Shown here: positions 25,722 through 34,950 of the stretch, in pieces
How positions within the stretch are numbered: position 1 is the first letter of the stretch
Layout of the letters: every line of letters begins with the position of its first letter
From: UBA7455 sp026713185
GTDB lineage: Bacteria > Pseudomonadota > Gammaproteobacteria > Pseudomonadales > Azotimanducaceae
Length of the DNA: 64,000 nucleotides
Direction: 5' to 3'
Assembly (NCBI GenBank): GCA_963665785.1
Contig: OY762456.1
Span: forward strand, 2,170,001 to 2,234,000
Notes under the pieces: model-generated
Told to the model about the DNA's origin: nothing
Databases searched by the model: none
The model's input: only the letters and a program-made list of their open reading frames with translations
Program-made: the position numbers and the translations under genes

Positions 25722-28388
25722 ATGCAAATGACAAAGAAAATTATCATCATGCTGACTTTGCTCCTTCCGGGCATTGCGGCATTCCCGGTCACCGGCGAAG
25801 AGACCGATGAGAATGAACCCCTGATCGAAGAGATAATCGTCACGGTCGAGCGTCGCGAGCAGAACCTGCAGGATCTGGGTGTTACTGCCTACAGCTTTGA
25901 AGGGGAAGACCTGAAAAAACAAGGCGTTCAGGATATCACCGATTTGAGTGAAATCGCCCCCGGTCTGGAAATCGGTAACAAGGGTGGTAATGTAGAAGTG
26001 TGGATTCGCGGTGTTGGTTCCTCCAACAATACGGAGTTGGGTGATCCGGCAGCTGCAACGCACCTTGACGGTGTCTACATCCCACGCACCAACGGTATTG
26101 GTTCCGCTTTTTTTGACATTGCCCGGGTAGAGGTCAATGTGGGACCCCAGGGAACACTGCGTGGACGTAACGCTACAGCGGGATCAGTCAACATTATACC
26201 CTGGGGACCTGGTCTGGATGTCTGGGATCTGGCCCTGGAAGTCGAAACGGGTGATTATAACCAGCGAGTGTACCGGGGTATTGTCAATGTGCCCTTGGGC
26301 AGCAAAGCTGCGGTGCGCTTCGCCGGTTACTCTCTGGAACACGATTCATACTACAACGATGTTGGACCGCTCAGCCTTGGCACATCGGAACAGGAAGACA
26401 ACCAGGGCTACAGACTGCAACTTCTGGTAGATGCCACTGACCGTCTGAGTTTCCTGCTGTCGGGTGACCTTGTGCGCGAAGGAGGTACTGGCTATACAGG
26501 CACCAATTATGCCAATCCATTAGGTAACGATATTCTGCCGAGCGACATAGAAGACCCCAGGGATGTCTATGCCCGTGCGTTTACACCTATCCTGGATACT
26601 GAACACTGGGGTGTCAAGTTGAAGGTTACATACGAATATGACCTGGCAACACTGGAATACACAGGTAGTAGACGGGATTTATTGTACAACTACGATGCTG
26701 TAACACCGCTGTCACCAGATTGGCTCGGTGTGGCCGACACGCTGCAACCCGTGGATGAAACCTTTGACAACTGGTCCCGGTTTCAATTTATCACGGACAG
26801 CGTATCGGATATCCATGAATTACGCCTCTTCGGCGATGGAGAGAAATGGACCTGGACGTCAGGATTGTTCTGGTTCCAGGAAAATCAATACACATTTCTC
26901 GCGTCGGCCGGAGACAGAGGGCTGTTCTTCCAGGGCATTGAATTCAATCAGCCGGATACTGATTCAAAATCCAGTTCGATCTATGGGGACTTCACTTATC
27001 ACTGGACAGACGCAACGCACCTGACGTTTGGTCTTCGCTACACAGCAGAGGAAAAATCGAGAGTAGGCGTCAACGCGCGATATGCCTTTGCATTGGGAGG
27101 CCGTGACTTCTCCTGTTGTGGCGGTGTACGGGTAGGAACGGAAGGATTCCGTTTTGCGGCTCGAGACCGTACCATTTTTGATCCGGATACGGACGGTAGC
27201 GGTGACATATCCGACGAAGAATATCTGGCGTTCTACTATGATGGTATTGCTCAATTTGGCGCCCGGGACAATGTCGAAGCGACTTTCAGCAAGGGTACTT
27301 ATGGCGGTGGCGCCGCTCAGGAAGACAAAGTAGCCTGTGTCGATACCATAAATCAGGACGACTTCTATTGTCCGCCTGACGGATTGTACAGTTTTGCCGT
27401 CATCATCAATCCAAACACCTCTATCACACCACAATTCGGTGAGATGGAAAACAACTTCCTGGATTGGCGGGTACGTGTTGAACAGGATGTCAACGAGAAT
27501 GGGTTCGCTTACTTCATGATCTCTACCGGTCACAAATCAGGCGGGTTCAATGACACATTCAGTGCCGAAACGGGATTACCGGTTGCTCCGGTGTATGGCG
27601 AAGAGCAGGTTGTTGTATATGAGGCTGGCTGGAAGAATGAATTCATGTGGGGGTCAGTTCCCACCCGATTGAATGCATCGGGCTTTTACTATGATTACAC
27701 CGACCAGGTGTTCACATCGCTTTTATCAGTAGAGCAGGCGTTGGATTTCAATGCAGGCGGCGTCACGCTCGTTGATCAGTCGGAGACCGGCTCTGGATCA
27801 CTGGTTGTGTCTTTCAGCTATAACGCCGCTACTTCAGAGATATATGGCATTCAGCTTGATGGTGGATTCCAACTCCCCTGGGGCTTTAATTTCAACTGGA
27901 CTGCACTGTGGTTGGAAGCCAGGATTCAAAAGGCGTTGGAAATTCAGGACTTCCGTTTTCAGGCCGATGTTTCACCTGATGAAGCAGTCTTTCGTTCAAT
28001 TGATGGACGTCGTCTGCCACACACTCCAAGGTATCAGTTTAATGGCTCAATCTCCCAGGCATTCCCTATACCCTGGGGTACGGTGGACTATGTCGTGTCC
28101 TTTGGCTGGCGGGACGATCAGTTCCGATCAATATTCAACAGCGTGGATTTCCTGAATCCCGACAATCCACGACTACGTTTGAATGACAAGGTGGAAGATT
28201 TCTGGTCGGTAGATGCTGGTATCGGATTCTCTGACAACTCGGGGAAATTTCGCCTGGAGGGCTTTGTCAGCAACCTGACCGGTGATGTCCATGAAGCGGC
28301 TCAGATTATTACGGAATTTGATAACACCCGATTCTTTACAAGACCAAAAATTGCCGGTGTTCGCGCAAGTTATCGCTTCGGAAACTGA
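25722..28388 (+). CDS. TonB-dependent outer-membrane receptor, probable glucan oligosaccharide importer
   Basis: 888 residues with a signal peptide (KKIIIMLTLLLPGIAAFPVT). A TonB box-like EEIIVTVERREQNLQD is followed by the plug domain (about 45-160, VWIRGVGS and GPQGTLRGRNATAGSVNII). The rest is a 22-strand barrel ending in IAGVRASYRFGN. It is a CarB/BtuB-class receptor of the kind that in marine gammaproteobacteria imports oligosaccharides, as no SusD partner is present. Substrate assignment to beta-1,3-glucan fragments rests on its position 46 bases after the GH16 gene. The barrel holds an inserted acidic Ca-binding-like loop near residue 487 (FDPDTDGSGDISDEEY), an unusual external loop. 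Confidence 0.9.
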   Translation: MQMTKKIIIMLTLLLPGIAAFPVTGEETDENEPLIEEIIVTVERREQNLQDLGVTAYSFEGEDLKKQGVQDITDLSEIAPGLEIGNKGGNVEVWIRGVGSSNNTELGDPAAATHLDGVYIPRTNGIGSAFFDIARVEVNVGPQGTLRGRNATAGSVNIIPWGPGLDVWDLALEVETGDYNQRVYRGIVNVPLGSKAAVRFAGYSLEHDSYYNDVGPLSLGTSEQEDNQGYRLQLLVDATDRLSFLLSGDLVREGGTGYTGTNYANPLGNDILPSDIEDPRDVYARAFTPILDTEHWGVKLKVTYEYDLATLEYTGSRRDLLYNYDAVTPLSPDWLGVADTLQPVDETFDNWSRFQFITDSVSDIHELRLFGDGEKWTWTSGLFWFQENQYTFLASAGDRGLFFQGIEFNQPDTDSKSSSIYGDFTYHWTDATHLTFGLRYTAEEKSRVGVNARYAFALGGRDFSCCGGVRVGTEGFRFAARDRTIFDPDTDGSGDISDEEYLAFYYDGIAQFGARDNVEATFSKGTYGGGAAQEDKVACVDTINQDDFYCPPDGLYSFAVIINPNTSITPQFGEMENNFLDWRVRVEQDVNENGFAYFMISTGHKSGGFNDTFSAETGLPVAPVYGEEQVVVYEAGWKNEFMWGSVPTRLNASGFYYDYTDQVFTSLLSVEQALDFNAGGVTLVDQSETGSGSLVVSFSYNAATSEIYGIQLDGGFQLPWGFNFNWTALWLEARIQKALEIQDFRFQADVSPDEAVFRSIDGRRLPHTPRYQFNGSISQAFPIPWGTVDYVVSFGWRDDQFRSIFNSVDFLNPDNPRLRLNDKVEDFWSVDAGIGFSDNSGKFRLEGFVSNLTGDVHEAAQIITEFDNTRFFTRPKIAGVRASYRFGN

Positions 28389-28413
28389 TTGGCCGCTATT
28401 CGGACTGGTAATT

Positions 28414-30051
28414 TCATTGTTCGACATGCAGTGCGACTGGTGTTTGATGGAACGGTAATCCCTGGTGATACAGTGCGAGACCAACACGTATCTGGTTTAC
28501 AAGTGACCGATTACCCGAAGCCAGCTCAAGTGCCTTCTCGGCCTGGCGAATGGCTTCCCTGAATTGTCCGGTTTCCGCAAGTGCGGCTGCCAATAACTCC
28601 AGCACTACTGGATCATTGGGTCTTTTCCTGAGTAACTGTGATGCCAGTTCAACTGCCCGTGAACCATCCCGCATATTGTCTACAGGTACAGTTGCGAGTT
28701 CACGTGCCAGCGCCGCGGCGAATCTCGGGTCCTTTGGCGCCAGCATGAGTCCTTTTTCAAACTCGGATATTGCATCGGCGTGTTGTCCCAATCGTGCTCT
28801 GACAAGCCCGATGTTATAGAGTAGCGCCGGATTTTCCGGTTGAATCAATTTGAGTTTCAGCCACTGTGTCAGTGCACCCTCAAGATCACCGATAGCAGCC
28901 AGTGTACTGCCAAGATTAAGATATGCTTCCGTCAACCCGGGATTAAGTGTCAGAGCACGTTCAAAGTATGCTATGGCATCCAGATGTCTACCCTGGCGAT
29001 AGCGCAACACACCTGAATTGAATTGTGCCTCGGGATAGGATGGATCAAGTGAAGTCGCCCTGGCCAGTGAAGCTTCAGCAAGTGTTAATTTCCCGGCCTG
29101 CATGAGCGTCAGTCCCTGGTGACTCAGCAGGGTGACGTTGTCTGCATTCTGTGCCAGACCCCGATTATAGTATTCGATGGCTTCATGGTATTTTCCCTGG
29201 CGTGACAGTACTGTTGCCAGATTGCCATAGTCGGTGGGTGTCCCTGACCTGAGTGTCAACACCAGGCGTAACTGCATCTCTGCATCTGGTAATGCTCCCT
29301 GTTCTGCAAACTGCCTGCCACGTGTAGCGTAAGAAAGTGAATTGACAGCGAGGTTTTCCAATTCAGTGAGCAGGGGGTCCTGGCGTTGGAACGGCTTCCG
29401 CCAGACTCTGGCCATCAGTTCGGCATGTTCAGCAAGTTCGGATTCATCCTGTTGCATATAAACCTGGGCGAGTAGTGTGTAGATGTCCCCTGCTTCCGGG
29501 GCCAGGTCTACAGCCTGTTCAAGCAATTTTCTGGATGCGTCTGTATCGCCCAGGATCAATGCCCCACGGGCAAGACCCAGTAATGCTGGAACGGAGTCTT
29601 TATTAATCTGTAATGCTCTCTGGTATGCTTCCCGGGCGGCATCTGAGCGGCCTGTCTGAGAGAGAGCATCACCATAGGTAAAGAATATCGTTTCGTTGTC
29701 CTGTTCAAGGGAAAGTGCGATTTCAAAATAGCTTATTGCTACCTCTTTGTCGTATCTTAAGCGTGCATGTCCAGCCAGGTATGGCCAGCGGAAGTTGTCA
29801 GGATCAAGCTGCCGTGCCTGGTCATAACAATGAACGGCAGCGTCAAACACTTCATGTGCGTGCAACACCTTGCCAAGTTGTCCCCAGGCATTGGCAGATT
29901 TCTTCGCGTTTTCCAGTTTCGAAATGGATTCGTCGATCAACTTTCGAACTTGTATCTCCATATGGCTGGAATCGACAACAGGTATGGTTTGTTGAGCAAA
30001 GCAAAATTCCGCAACCAGTAATCCAGTGAGTACAAATCCGTTTTTAATCAT
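28414..30051 (-). CDS. Exported TPR-repeat protein, partner of the FG-GAP lipoprotein
   Basis: About 545 residues from the ATG at 30051. The frame is open to 30153, but this start follows a plausible signal peptide (MIKNGFVLTGLLVAEFCFAQ) and overlaps the upstream stop by 8 bases, indicating translational coupling. The mature protein is built of a dozen or so 34-residue TPRs (for example LDAIAYFERALTLNPGLTEA and ALLYNIGLVRARLGQHADAI). TPR arrays bind other proteins, and the likely partner is the ASPIC/UnbV lipoprotein encoded directly upstream. It converges on the TonB receptor gene with a 25-base gap. A role in surface glycan capture or receptor assembly is inference only. Confidence 0.82.
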   Translation of the reverse strand: MIKNGFVLTGLLVAEFCFAQQTIPVVDSSHMEIQVRKLIDESISKLENAKKSANAWGQLGKVLHAHEVFDAAVHCYDQARQLDPDNFRWPYLAGHARLRYDKEVAISYFEIALSLEQDNETIFFTYGDALSQTGRSDAAREAYQRALQINKDSVPALLGLARGALILGDTDASRKLLEQAVDLAPEAGDIYTLLAQVYMQQDESELAEHAELMARVWRKPFQRQDPLLTELENLAVNSLSYATRGRQFAEQGALPDAEMQLRLVLTLRSGTPTDYGNLATVLSRQGKYHEAIEYYNRGLAQNADNVTLLSHQGLTLMQAGKLTLAEASLARATSLDPSYPEAQFNSGVLRYRQGRHLDAIAYFERALTLNPGLTEAYLNLGSTLAAIGDLEGALTQWLKLKLIQPENPALLYNIGLVRARLGQHADAISEFEKGLMLAPKDPRFAAALARELATVPVDNMRDGSRAVELASQLLRKRPNDPVVLELLAAALAETGQFREAIRQAEKALELASGNRSLVNQIRVGLALYHQGLPFHQTPVALHVEQ

Positions 30052-31762
30052 GTCCATCCATACCATCGCCACGACGAATGATGAGCAATTGATTTGAATC
30101 CGTTCCGGGAAATTGTTCGATAACACCATCCGGCCATGTAATTTCGATCTCATCTACACGACCTGTTTGAGCCAGCCCAAAGTGTACGGTCGCGTCACCG
30201 CTGGACAAATAACTATAGGTATGTATGACCGGTCTGACCAGCCAGTTCTTACCTGTACGAATCTTCACCAGTGCACCAATGGCATCACGGTTCAGTTCGG
30301 TAACGCGGAGCATCAGCCATCCACCATGTTTTGGTATATTGTTCTGAAACAGTTGTACAGGACCGTTCGAGTTTGTTACCAGCATATCAAGGTCCCCATC
30401 CCGATCAATGTCTGCTGTCAATAATCCGCGACTGACAGCAGGTGACTGACAGAATGACTCGGTACTATTACAGAAATCCTGAAACTCTCCTGAGCCTGTG
30501 TTCTCCAACATGAGATTGGGTTCTGCGTAGATACGGTGAAAGAGATTGAGTGATTCGCCTTGTTTCTGACCTCTGCGTACCCTGCCATTGGCAACGGCAA
30601 GGTCCAGGTCGCCATCGTGGTCTGCGTCGAACAGTGCAGTACCGAAACCGGTATAAGGTTCACTGGCAATACCAAGGCCAGACCGTGTAGTGGCGTCCAT
30701 CATGGCATCGCCTTTCGTACTGATGTATAAAGTGTTGGTTTCTTCATCCAGGTGGGATAAAAAAATGTCCAGTCCAAGATCGCCATTAACGTCGCCCAGG
30801 GCAATTCCCATACTGGCTTCAGTCTCACCGAAAATATTTACGGCAATACCGAAAGCTACTCCGCGATCTACAAAATTACCCTTTCCGTTGTTGAGCCAAA
30901 GTTGATTGCGTTCACCATCGTTGGCAATAAATAAATCATCATGTGAATCTCCATTGAAATCGAAGCACACCACGCCGAGTCCGTTATTGACTGCCTGAGA
31001 GATACCGCTTGCTGCACTGATATCAGTAAAAGTCCCGTCACCATTATTATGGTAAAGCTGGTCGGCGACACCTCTGTATGCATTTGGGCCACAGTAGTCG
31101 ATTTCACCGGCGCCATTGGTACAGGCGAATGGTGGATTGTTGGTAACATAGGTGCTGATATACAGGTCGAGATAACCATCCTCATCCACATCGCAGAAGG
31201 CTGCTGATGTAGACCAGCGCAGTCCTTTTATACCAGCTGCAGCAGTAATTTCGGTAAAGGCTCCCTGGCCATTATTGCGATATAGATGATCGTTACCGTA
31301 ATTGGTTGCCAGCAGGTCCAGGTCTCCGTCGTTGTCGATATCACCAATGGCGACTCCCATGCCATAACCCTGGTCTCCAAGTCCGGAATCTTCTGTTGTA
31401 TCAGTGAATGTACCATCAGCTGTCTGGCGAAAGAGGCGATTGCTGGCGCCTTGTCCTGCAGAACCGCTGTTGATCAGATAAATATCAAGGTAACCATCAT
31501 TGTCATAGTCAAATACCGCAGCACCGGAACCCATGATCTCAGGCAGAAAATAATCTCCCTGTAAACCGGAATCGTGATTAAATTTGACATCTGCTGCAGG
31601 TGCAATGTCTATCAACCAATCGGAATTTATTGCCACATCCGTTGATTGTATTTCACTTCTTTCACAGCTGGACAGTGCCATGACAATGAGGATAAATGCC
31701 TGTTTTTCTCTCACCAGTATCTTTTTACATACTTGTTGACAGGGCGATATGGTAACACGCAA
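30044..31762 (-). CDS. CRTAC1-like FG-GAP/ASPIC-UnbV lipoprotein
   Basis: 572 residues. The N-terminus ends in a lipobox-like LSSC (near residue 33). A GTG at codon 17 (31714) would give a tidier lipoprotein signal than the ATG at 31762, so the start is uncertain. Seven FG-GAP/VCBS repeats carry Asp-rich calcium loops: DYDNDGYLD, DIDNDGDLD, DVDEDGYLD, DFNGDSHDD, DVNGDLGLD, DADHDGDLD and DIDRDGDLD, predicting a seven-bladed propeller. A C-terminal ASPIC/UnbV domain (about 490-565, with VDEIEITWPDG) completes the CRTAC1 pattern. The biochemical function of bacterial CRTAC1-like proteins is not established. It is paired with the TPR gene and adjacent to the GH16/receptor genes. Confidence 0.88.
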   Translation of the reverse strand: MRVTISPCQQVCKKILVREKQAFILIVMALSSCERSEIQSTDVAINSDWLIDIAPAADVKFNHDSGLQGDYFLPEIMGSGAAVFDYDNDGYLDIYLINSGSAGQGASNRLFRQTADGTFTDTTEDSGLGDQGYGMGVAIGDIDNDGDLDLLATNYGNDHLYRNNGQGAFTEITAAAGIKGLRWSTSAAFCDVDEDGYLDLYISTYVTNNPPFACTNGAGEIDYCGPNAYRGVADQLYHNNGDGTFTDISAASGISQAVNNGLGVVCFDFNGDSHDDLFIANDGERNQLWLNNGKGNFVDRGVAFGIAVNIFGETEASMGIALGDVNGDLGLDIFLSHLDEETNTLYISTKGDAMMDATTRSGLGIASEPYTGFGTALFDADHDGDLDLAVANGRVRRGQKQGESLNLFHRIYAEPNLMLENTGSGEFQDFCNSTESFCQSPAVSRGLLTADIDRDGDLDMLVTNSNGPVQLFQNNIPKHGGWLMLRVTELNRDAIGALVKIRTGKNWLVRPVIHTYSYLSSGDATVHFGLAQTGRVDEIEITWPDGVIEQFPGTDSNQLLIIRRGDGMDGHD

Positions 31763-31998
31763 CCTGTAATACCGGGTGTTGCCTGGAACAGTTATGTCTG
31801 GCGAATGTCTGGTATTTTCCCTGTTGATAGTATTCAGGAATTATCGTGGTTTACAAAAACCATACTGTTGGATTGAGCACAATCCGGGCTCGTTGCCGCA
31901 CAGGGTGGGATAATGTAAGCTGGAATCATCAAGGGTAAATTATTGTTTATCTTCGCAAAGGGATACAGGTTTCCCGTAAGGCTGAATGGAGTAAATTA

Positions 31999-32634
31999 AT
32001 GTATGTAATCGATATGTCCACGTTAAAGAAAGAAGGTGAATTCGGATCCAGGGAATGGGGCATAGCCTGTGCTGAAGCCGCTGTAAAAATTCTGGAAGCT
32101 GCCAATTTACCCGCAGATTTTGAGTGGGCGTTTACTGAATGTTATACCCATCCTCCTGCCAGACTTTTGCAGGGAGGTCGTGAAAAAGCGGGCTATTACA
32201 TCATGGTCAAGGATGGGGAGATTACTGGAGGAGATGGCGAACCGGAAGAGGCTCTTGCCATTCGCGGCTTTCATATCCGTGCTCGATGGGCGGCCATTTG
32301 TAATCAATCCGGTGCTTTTTATGGCAGGGAAGGTGGGCGGCAGCGCGGGGTAGGCGAGCGCGCAATGCGCGAAGCGATCGAAAAATACGTGGGTCGACCC
32401 AGTCCATACAGTGAAAAGAGTGGACTGGAGATGTATTGGCCAGAGACGGTCAGCGGGCCACTGATGGCCGGTGCAGAGGAAGGTAATGGGTTGCACAATA
32501 TTGCTGCGACGATGCAGATACAATCACCCGAATTCGTGGACCTGCCGGTCACAGAAATGCGCGTTCCCGACTTTGAAAGAATGACCGAAAAACAGAAAAA
32601 AGAATTTATAAAGCTCCTGGCAATTGAAATGTAG
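31999..32634 (+). CDS. Hypothetical protein, unrecognised family
   Basis: 211 residues, soluble, with no signal or membrane segment. The start at 31999 is supported by GGAG about 8 bases upstream. I do not recognise the family. Visible features: a conserved-looking middle (AGYYIMVKDGEITGGDGEP, then FHIRARWAAICNQSGAFYG), a basic RERAMREA-like helix (RQRGVGERAMREAIEKYV), and a C-terminal helical tail (FERMTEKQKKEFIKLLAIE). Codon use looks normal. It stands alone on the plus strand between the FG-GAP gene (divergent) and arsJ (convergent), so context gives no function. Confidence 0.7.
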   Translation: MYVIDMSTLKKEGEFGSREWGIACAEAAVKILEAANLPADFEWAFTECYTHPPARLLQGGREKAGYYIMVKDGEITGGDGEPEEALAIRGFHIRARWAAICNQSGAFYGREGGRQRGVGERAMREAIEKYVGRPSPYSEKSGLEMYWPETVSGPLMAGAEEGNGLHNIAATMQIQSPEFVDLPVTEMRVPDFERMTEKQKKEFIKLLAIEM

Positions 32635-32667
32635 TCGATCGATCTTTTATTTCAATCTATTGATACT

Positions 32668-33903
32668 CTAGCGATTCACACTTGATTCGACTTGATCTGT
32701 GCGTACGGGCAGTAGCAGGGAAATCAGCGAAGCCATAGCCAGAAATGCAGCAGACACCCACAGGCAGGCGATCAGACCAAAGGCCTGAAAAACCCAGCCT
32801 GACAGAACAGTTCCAATGAGACGGCCCATGGCGTTCGCCATGTAATAAAAACCTACGTCCATAGAGACGCCATCGAAGTTGGCATAACTGACGATCAGAT
32901 AACTGTGCAGAGATGAATTGACCGCGAACACCGCGCCGAATATGAACAGCCCTGCAAGCAGACTGGTTGCAGGGTCAATGTCATTGGTCATGGCGAGTGC
33001 AATCAGGGCTGGTATCAGGGATAGCGCACTCACCCATAAAAAGGCGGTTTTCCCATCGGGAACGCGGTTCTCTGTTGAAGTAAAGAGCGGTGCAAATGCC
33101 TGCACAATTCCATAGCCAATTATCCAGAGGGCGAGCAAGCCGCCAACTTGCCAGTGGTCCCAGCCAAAACTACTGGCGAGAAACACAGGCAGGGCAACTA
33201 CAAACCAGACATCGCGTGCACCAAACAAAAACATGCGTGCAGCAGACAGACGATTGATAGCTGCGCTCTTGGAAAAAACCTCGGTAAATTTGGGTTTATT
33301 ATCAGCTTTGCCAAGATCTTGTCCAAGCAGGAACAGACTGGCAAACCAGATTACAGCGAGCACAGTCGCCATGGATCCTATAGCGCCTTTGAATCCCAGC
33401 ATCATCAGCAATATCCCGCCTAGAAAAAATCCCACACCTTTCAGCGTGTTTTTTGAACCTGTCAATAATGCAACCCACTTGAATAGCATCCCTTGCGCAT
33501 TGGCCGGCACTAATAATTTGATGGCGCTCTTTGCACTCATCTTGTTGAGATCCTTGGCAATACCTGAGAGCGCCTGAGCAGCCATCACCCAGGTGACAGT
33601 CAACAGGGATGATGGAACCAGTAGCATGGACAGGGCTGCAATCTGTAAGGCCAGGCCAATATGCATAGTGCGATTCAGCCCAAGACGGGCGCCCAGCCAA
33701 CCACCTACCAGATTTGTGATGACACCAAATAATTCGTAGAACAGGAAAAGCAATGCTATGGACAGAGGACTATAACCCAGTTCGTGGAAATGAAGGACGA
33801 TCAACATACGTAAGGCGCCGTCTGTCAGTGTAAACGCCCAATAATTACCCGTGATAATGAGATATTGTTGTATGCTGCTCGACACGTTCACTGGAATGCT
33901 CAC
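32668..33903 (-). CDS. arsJ: ArsJ organoarsenical efflux MFS permease
   Basis: 411 residues with about 12 membrane segments. It matches the ArsJ branch of MFS closely: YLIITGNYWAFTLTDGALRM near the start, FELFG-type VVGG motif (NLVGGWLGARLGLN), and ALSGIAKDLNKMSAKSAIKL. ArsJ exports 1-arseno-3-phosphoglycerate, the unstable product formed when GAPDH uses arsenate in place of phosphate. This gives arsenate resistance. The gene overlaps the upstream GAPDH gene by 4 bases (ATGA), the classic ArsJ/GAPDH pairing. No arsR, arsC or arsB is nearby. It is the last gene of the long minus-strand run that starts with the LacI regulator. Confidence 0.92.
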   Translation of the reverse strand: MSIPVNVSSSIQQYLIITGNYWAFTLTDGALRMLIVLHFHELGYSPLSIALLFLFYELFGVITNLVGGWLGARLGLNRTMHIGLALQIAALSMLLVPSSLLTVTWVMAAQALSGIAKDLNKMSAKSAIKLLVPANAQGMLFKWVALLTGSKNTLKGVGFFLGGILLMMLGFKGAIGSMATVLAVIWFASLFLLGQDLGKADNKPKFTEVFSKSAAINRLSAARMFLFGARDVWFVVALPVFLASSFGWDHWQVGGLLALWIIGYGIVQAFAPLFTSTENRVPDGKTAFLWVSALSLIPALIALAMTNDIDPATSLLAGLFIFGAVFAVNSSLHSYLIVSYANFDGVSMDVGFYYMANAMGRLIGTVLSGWVFQAFGLIACLWVSAAFLAMASLISLLLPVRTDQVESSVNR

Positions 33904-34907
33904 GGTGGGAATTTTGTAATCAGGTTTACCAGGTCAACAACCCTGTTAGAATAACCCCATTCATTGTCATACCAGACATAGACTTTCAGCTGGGTTCCGT
34001 TTACCACAAGTGTGGAAAGTGCATCGACTATGCCTGAGCGTGAATCAGTTTTGTAATCTATGGACACCAGTGGGCGTTCTTCATAGCCGAGAATGCCAGC
34101 AAGCGTCCGCTCCGATGCGTCCTTGAACAGCGCATTGACTTCTTCTACCGTGGTGCTGGTTTCCAATTCGAATACGCAATCGGTGAGTGATGCATTGGCC
34201 AATGGTATACGTATTGCATGGCCATTTAACCTGCCTTTGAGTTCGGGAAAAATATCGGTGATTGCCCTGGCCGACCCGGTAGTGGTTGGAATAAGGCTGT
34301 CTCCGCTGGTTCGCGCCCGTCGCAAGTCCGAATGATGCCTGTCCACAATGCGTTGTGTGTTGGTGACACTGTGGATAGTGGTCATTGAACCATGCCTGAT
34401 TCCAATGTTATCCTGTAACACCTTGACCACAGGCGCCAGACAATTGGTGGTACAGGAGGAGGCGGTAACGATTGTGTGTTGGCTGGCATCGTATTCCAGG
34501 TGATTCACACCCATGACCACATTCAGCACACCGTCTTCTTTAATAGGGCAGGTGGCCACCACCCGGTCCACACCCTGTCTGATGAAACCCTGTAGTAATG
34601 CAGTCTTTTTCATTTGTCCAGAGGCTTCGACAACGATATCGCAATTAGACCAGTCTGTGGCATCGACTTCCTGATTATGACTGCAGCTGACTGTTTTGCC
34701 GTCAATCTCCAGGTGTTCTCTATTGGCATTTGCCTCGAAATCCCAACGGCCGTGTACTGAATCAAAATTCATCAGGTGTGCAAAGCTCTCTACCTCTCCC
34801 CCTGGGTCGTTGATATGGGTGATCTCCAGATTTTCATTGCCCCAGCCTGCACGCATGAATAATCTGCCCATGCGCCCAAAGCCGTTAATGCCTATTTTTG
34901 CTGCCAA
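33900..34907 (-). CDS. ArsJ-associated glyceraldehyde-3-phosphate dehydrogenase
   Basis: 335 residues from a TTG at 34907, chosen because the family starts at (M)AAKIGINGFGRMGR and GGGGG lies 7 bases upstream. The first ATG (34979) lies inside the preceding gene. The catalytic Cys is in ASSCTTNCLAP, the catalytic His in the HSVTNTQ segment, and the NAD-binding motif is GINGFGRMGR. The NAD-binding acidic residue position is ITHINDPGG. Sequence details (SSCTTNCLAPVVKVLQDNIG and RTSGDSLIPTTTGSA) fit the arsenate-resistance GAPDH group encoded beside ArsJ. It makes 1-arseno-3-phosphoglycerate for export. It also sits downstream of the glucan operon after a 43-base gap, so it may share that transcript. 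Confidence 0.88.
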   Translation of the reverse strand: MAAKIGINGFGRMGRLFMRAGWGNENLEITHINDPGGEVESFAHLMNFDSVHGRWDFEANANREHLEIDGKTVSCSHNQEVDATDWSNCDIVVEASGQMKKTALLQGFIRQGVDRVVATCPIKEDGVLNVVMGVNHLEYDASQHTIVTASSCTTNCLAPVVKVLQDNIGIRHGSMTTIHSVTNTQRIVDRHHSDLRRARTSGDSLIPTTTGSARAITDIFPELKGRLNGHAIRIPLANASLTDCVFELETSTTVEEVNALFKDASERTLAGILGYEERPLVSIDYKTDSRSGIVDALSTLVVNGTQLKVYVWYDNEWGYSNRVVDLVNLITKFPP

Positions 34908-34950
34908 AGAAGTACCCCCGGTCTTGTTCCAAGAGAGGGAATTATATAAC

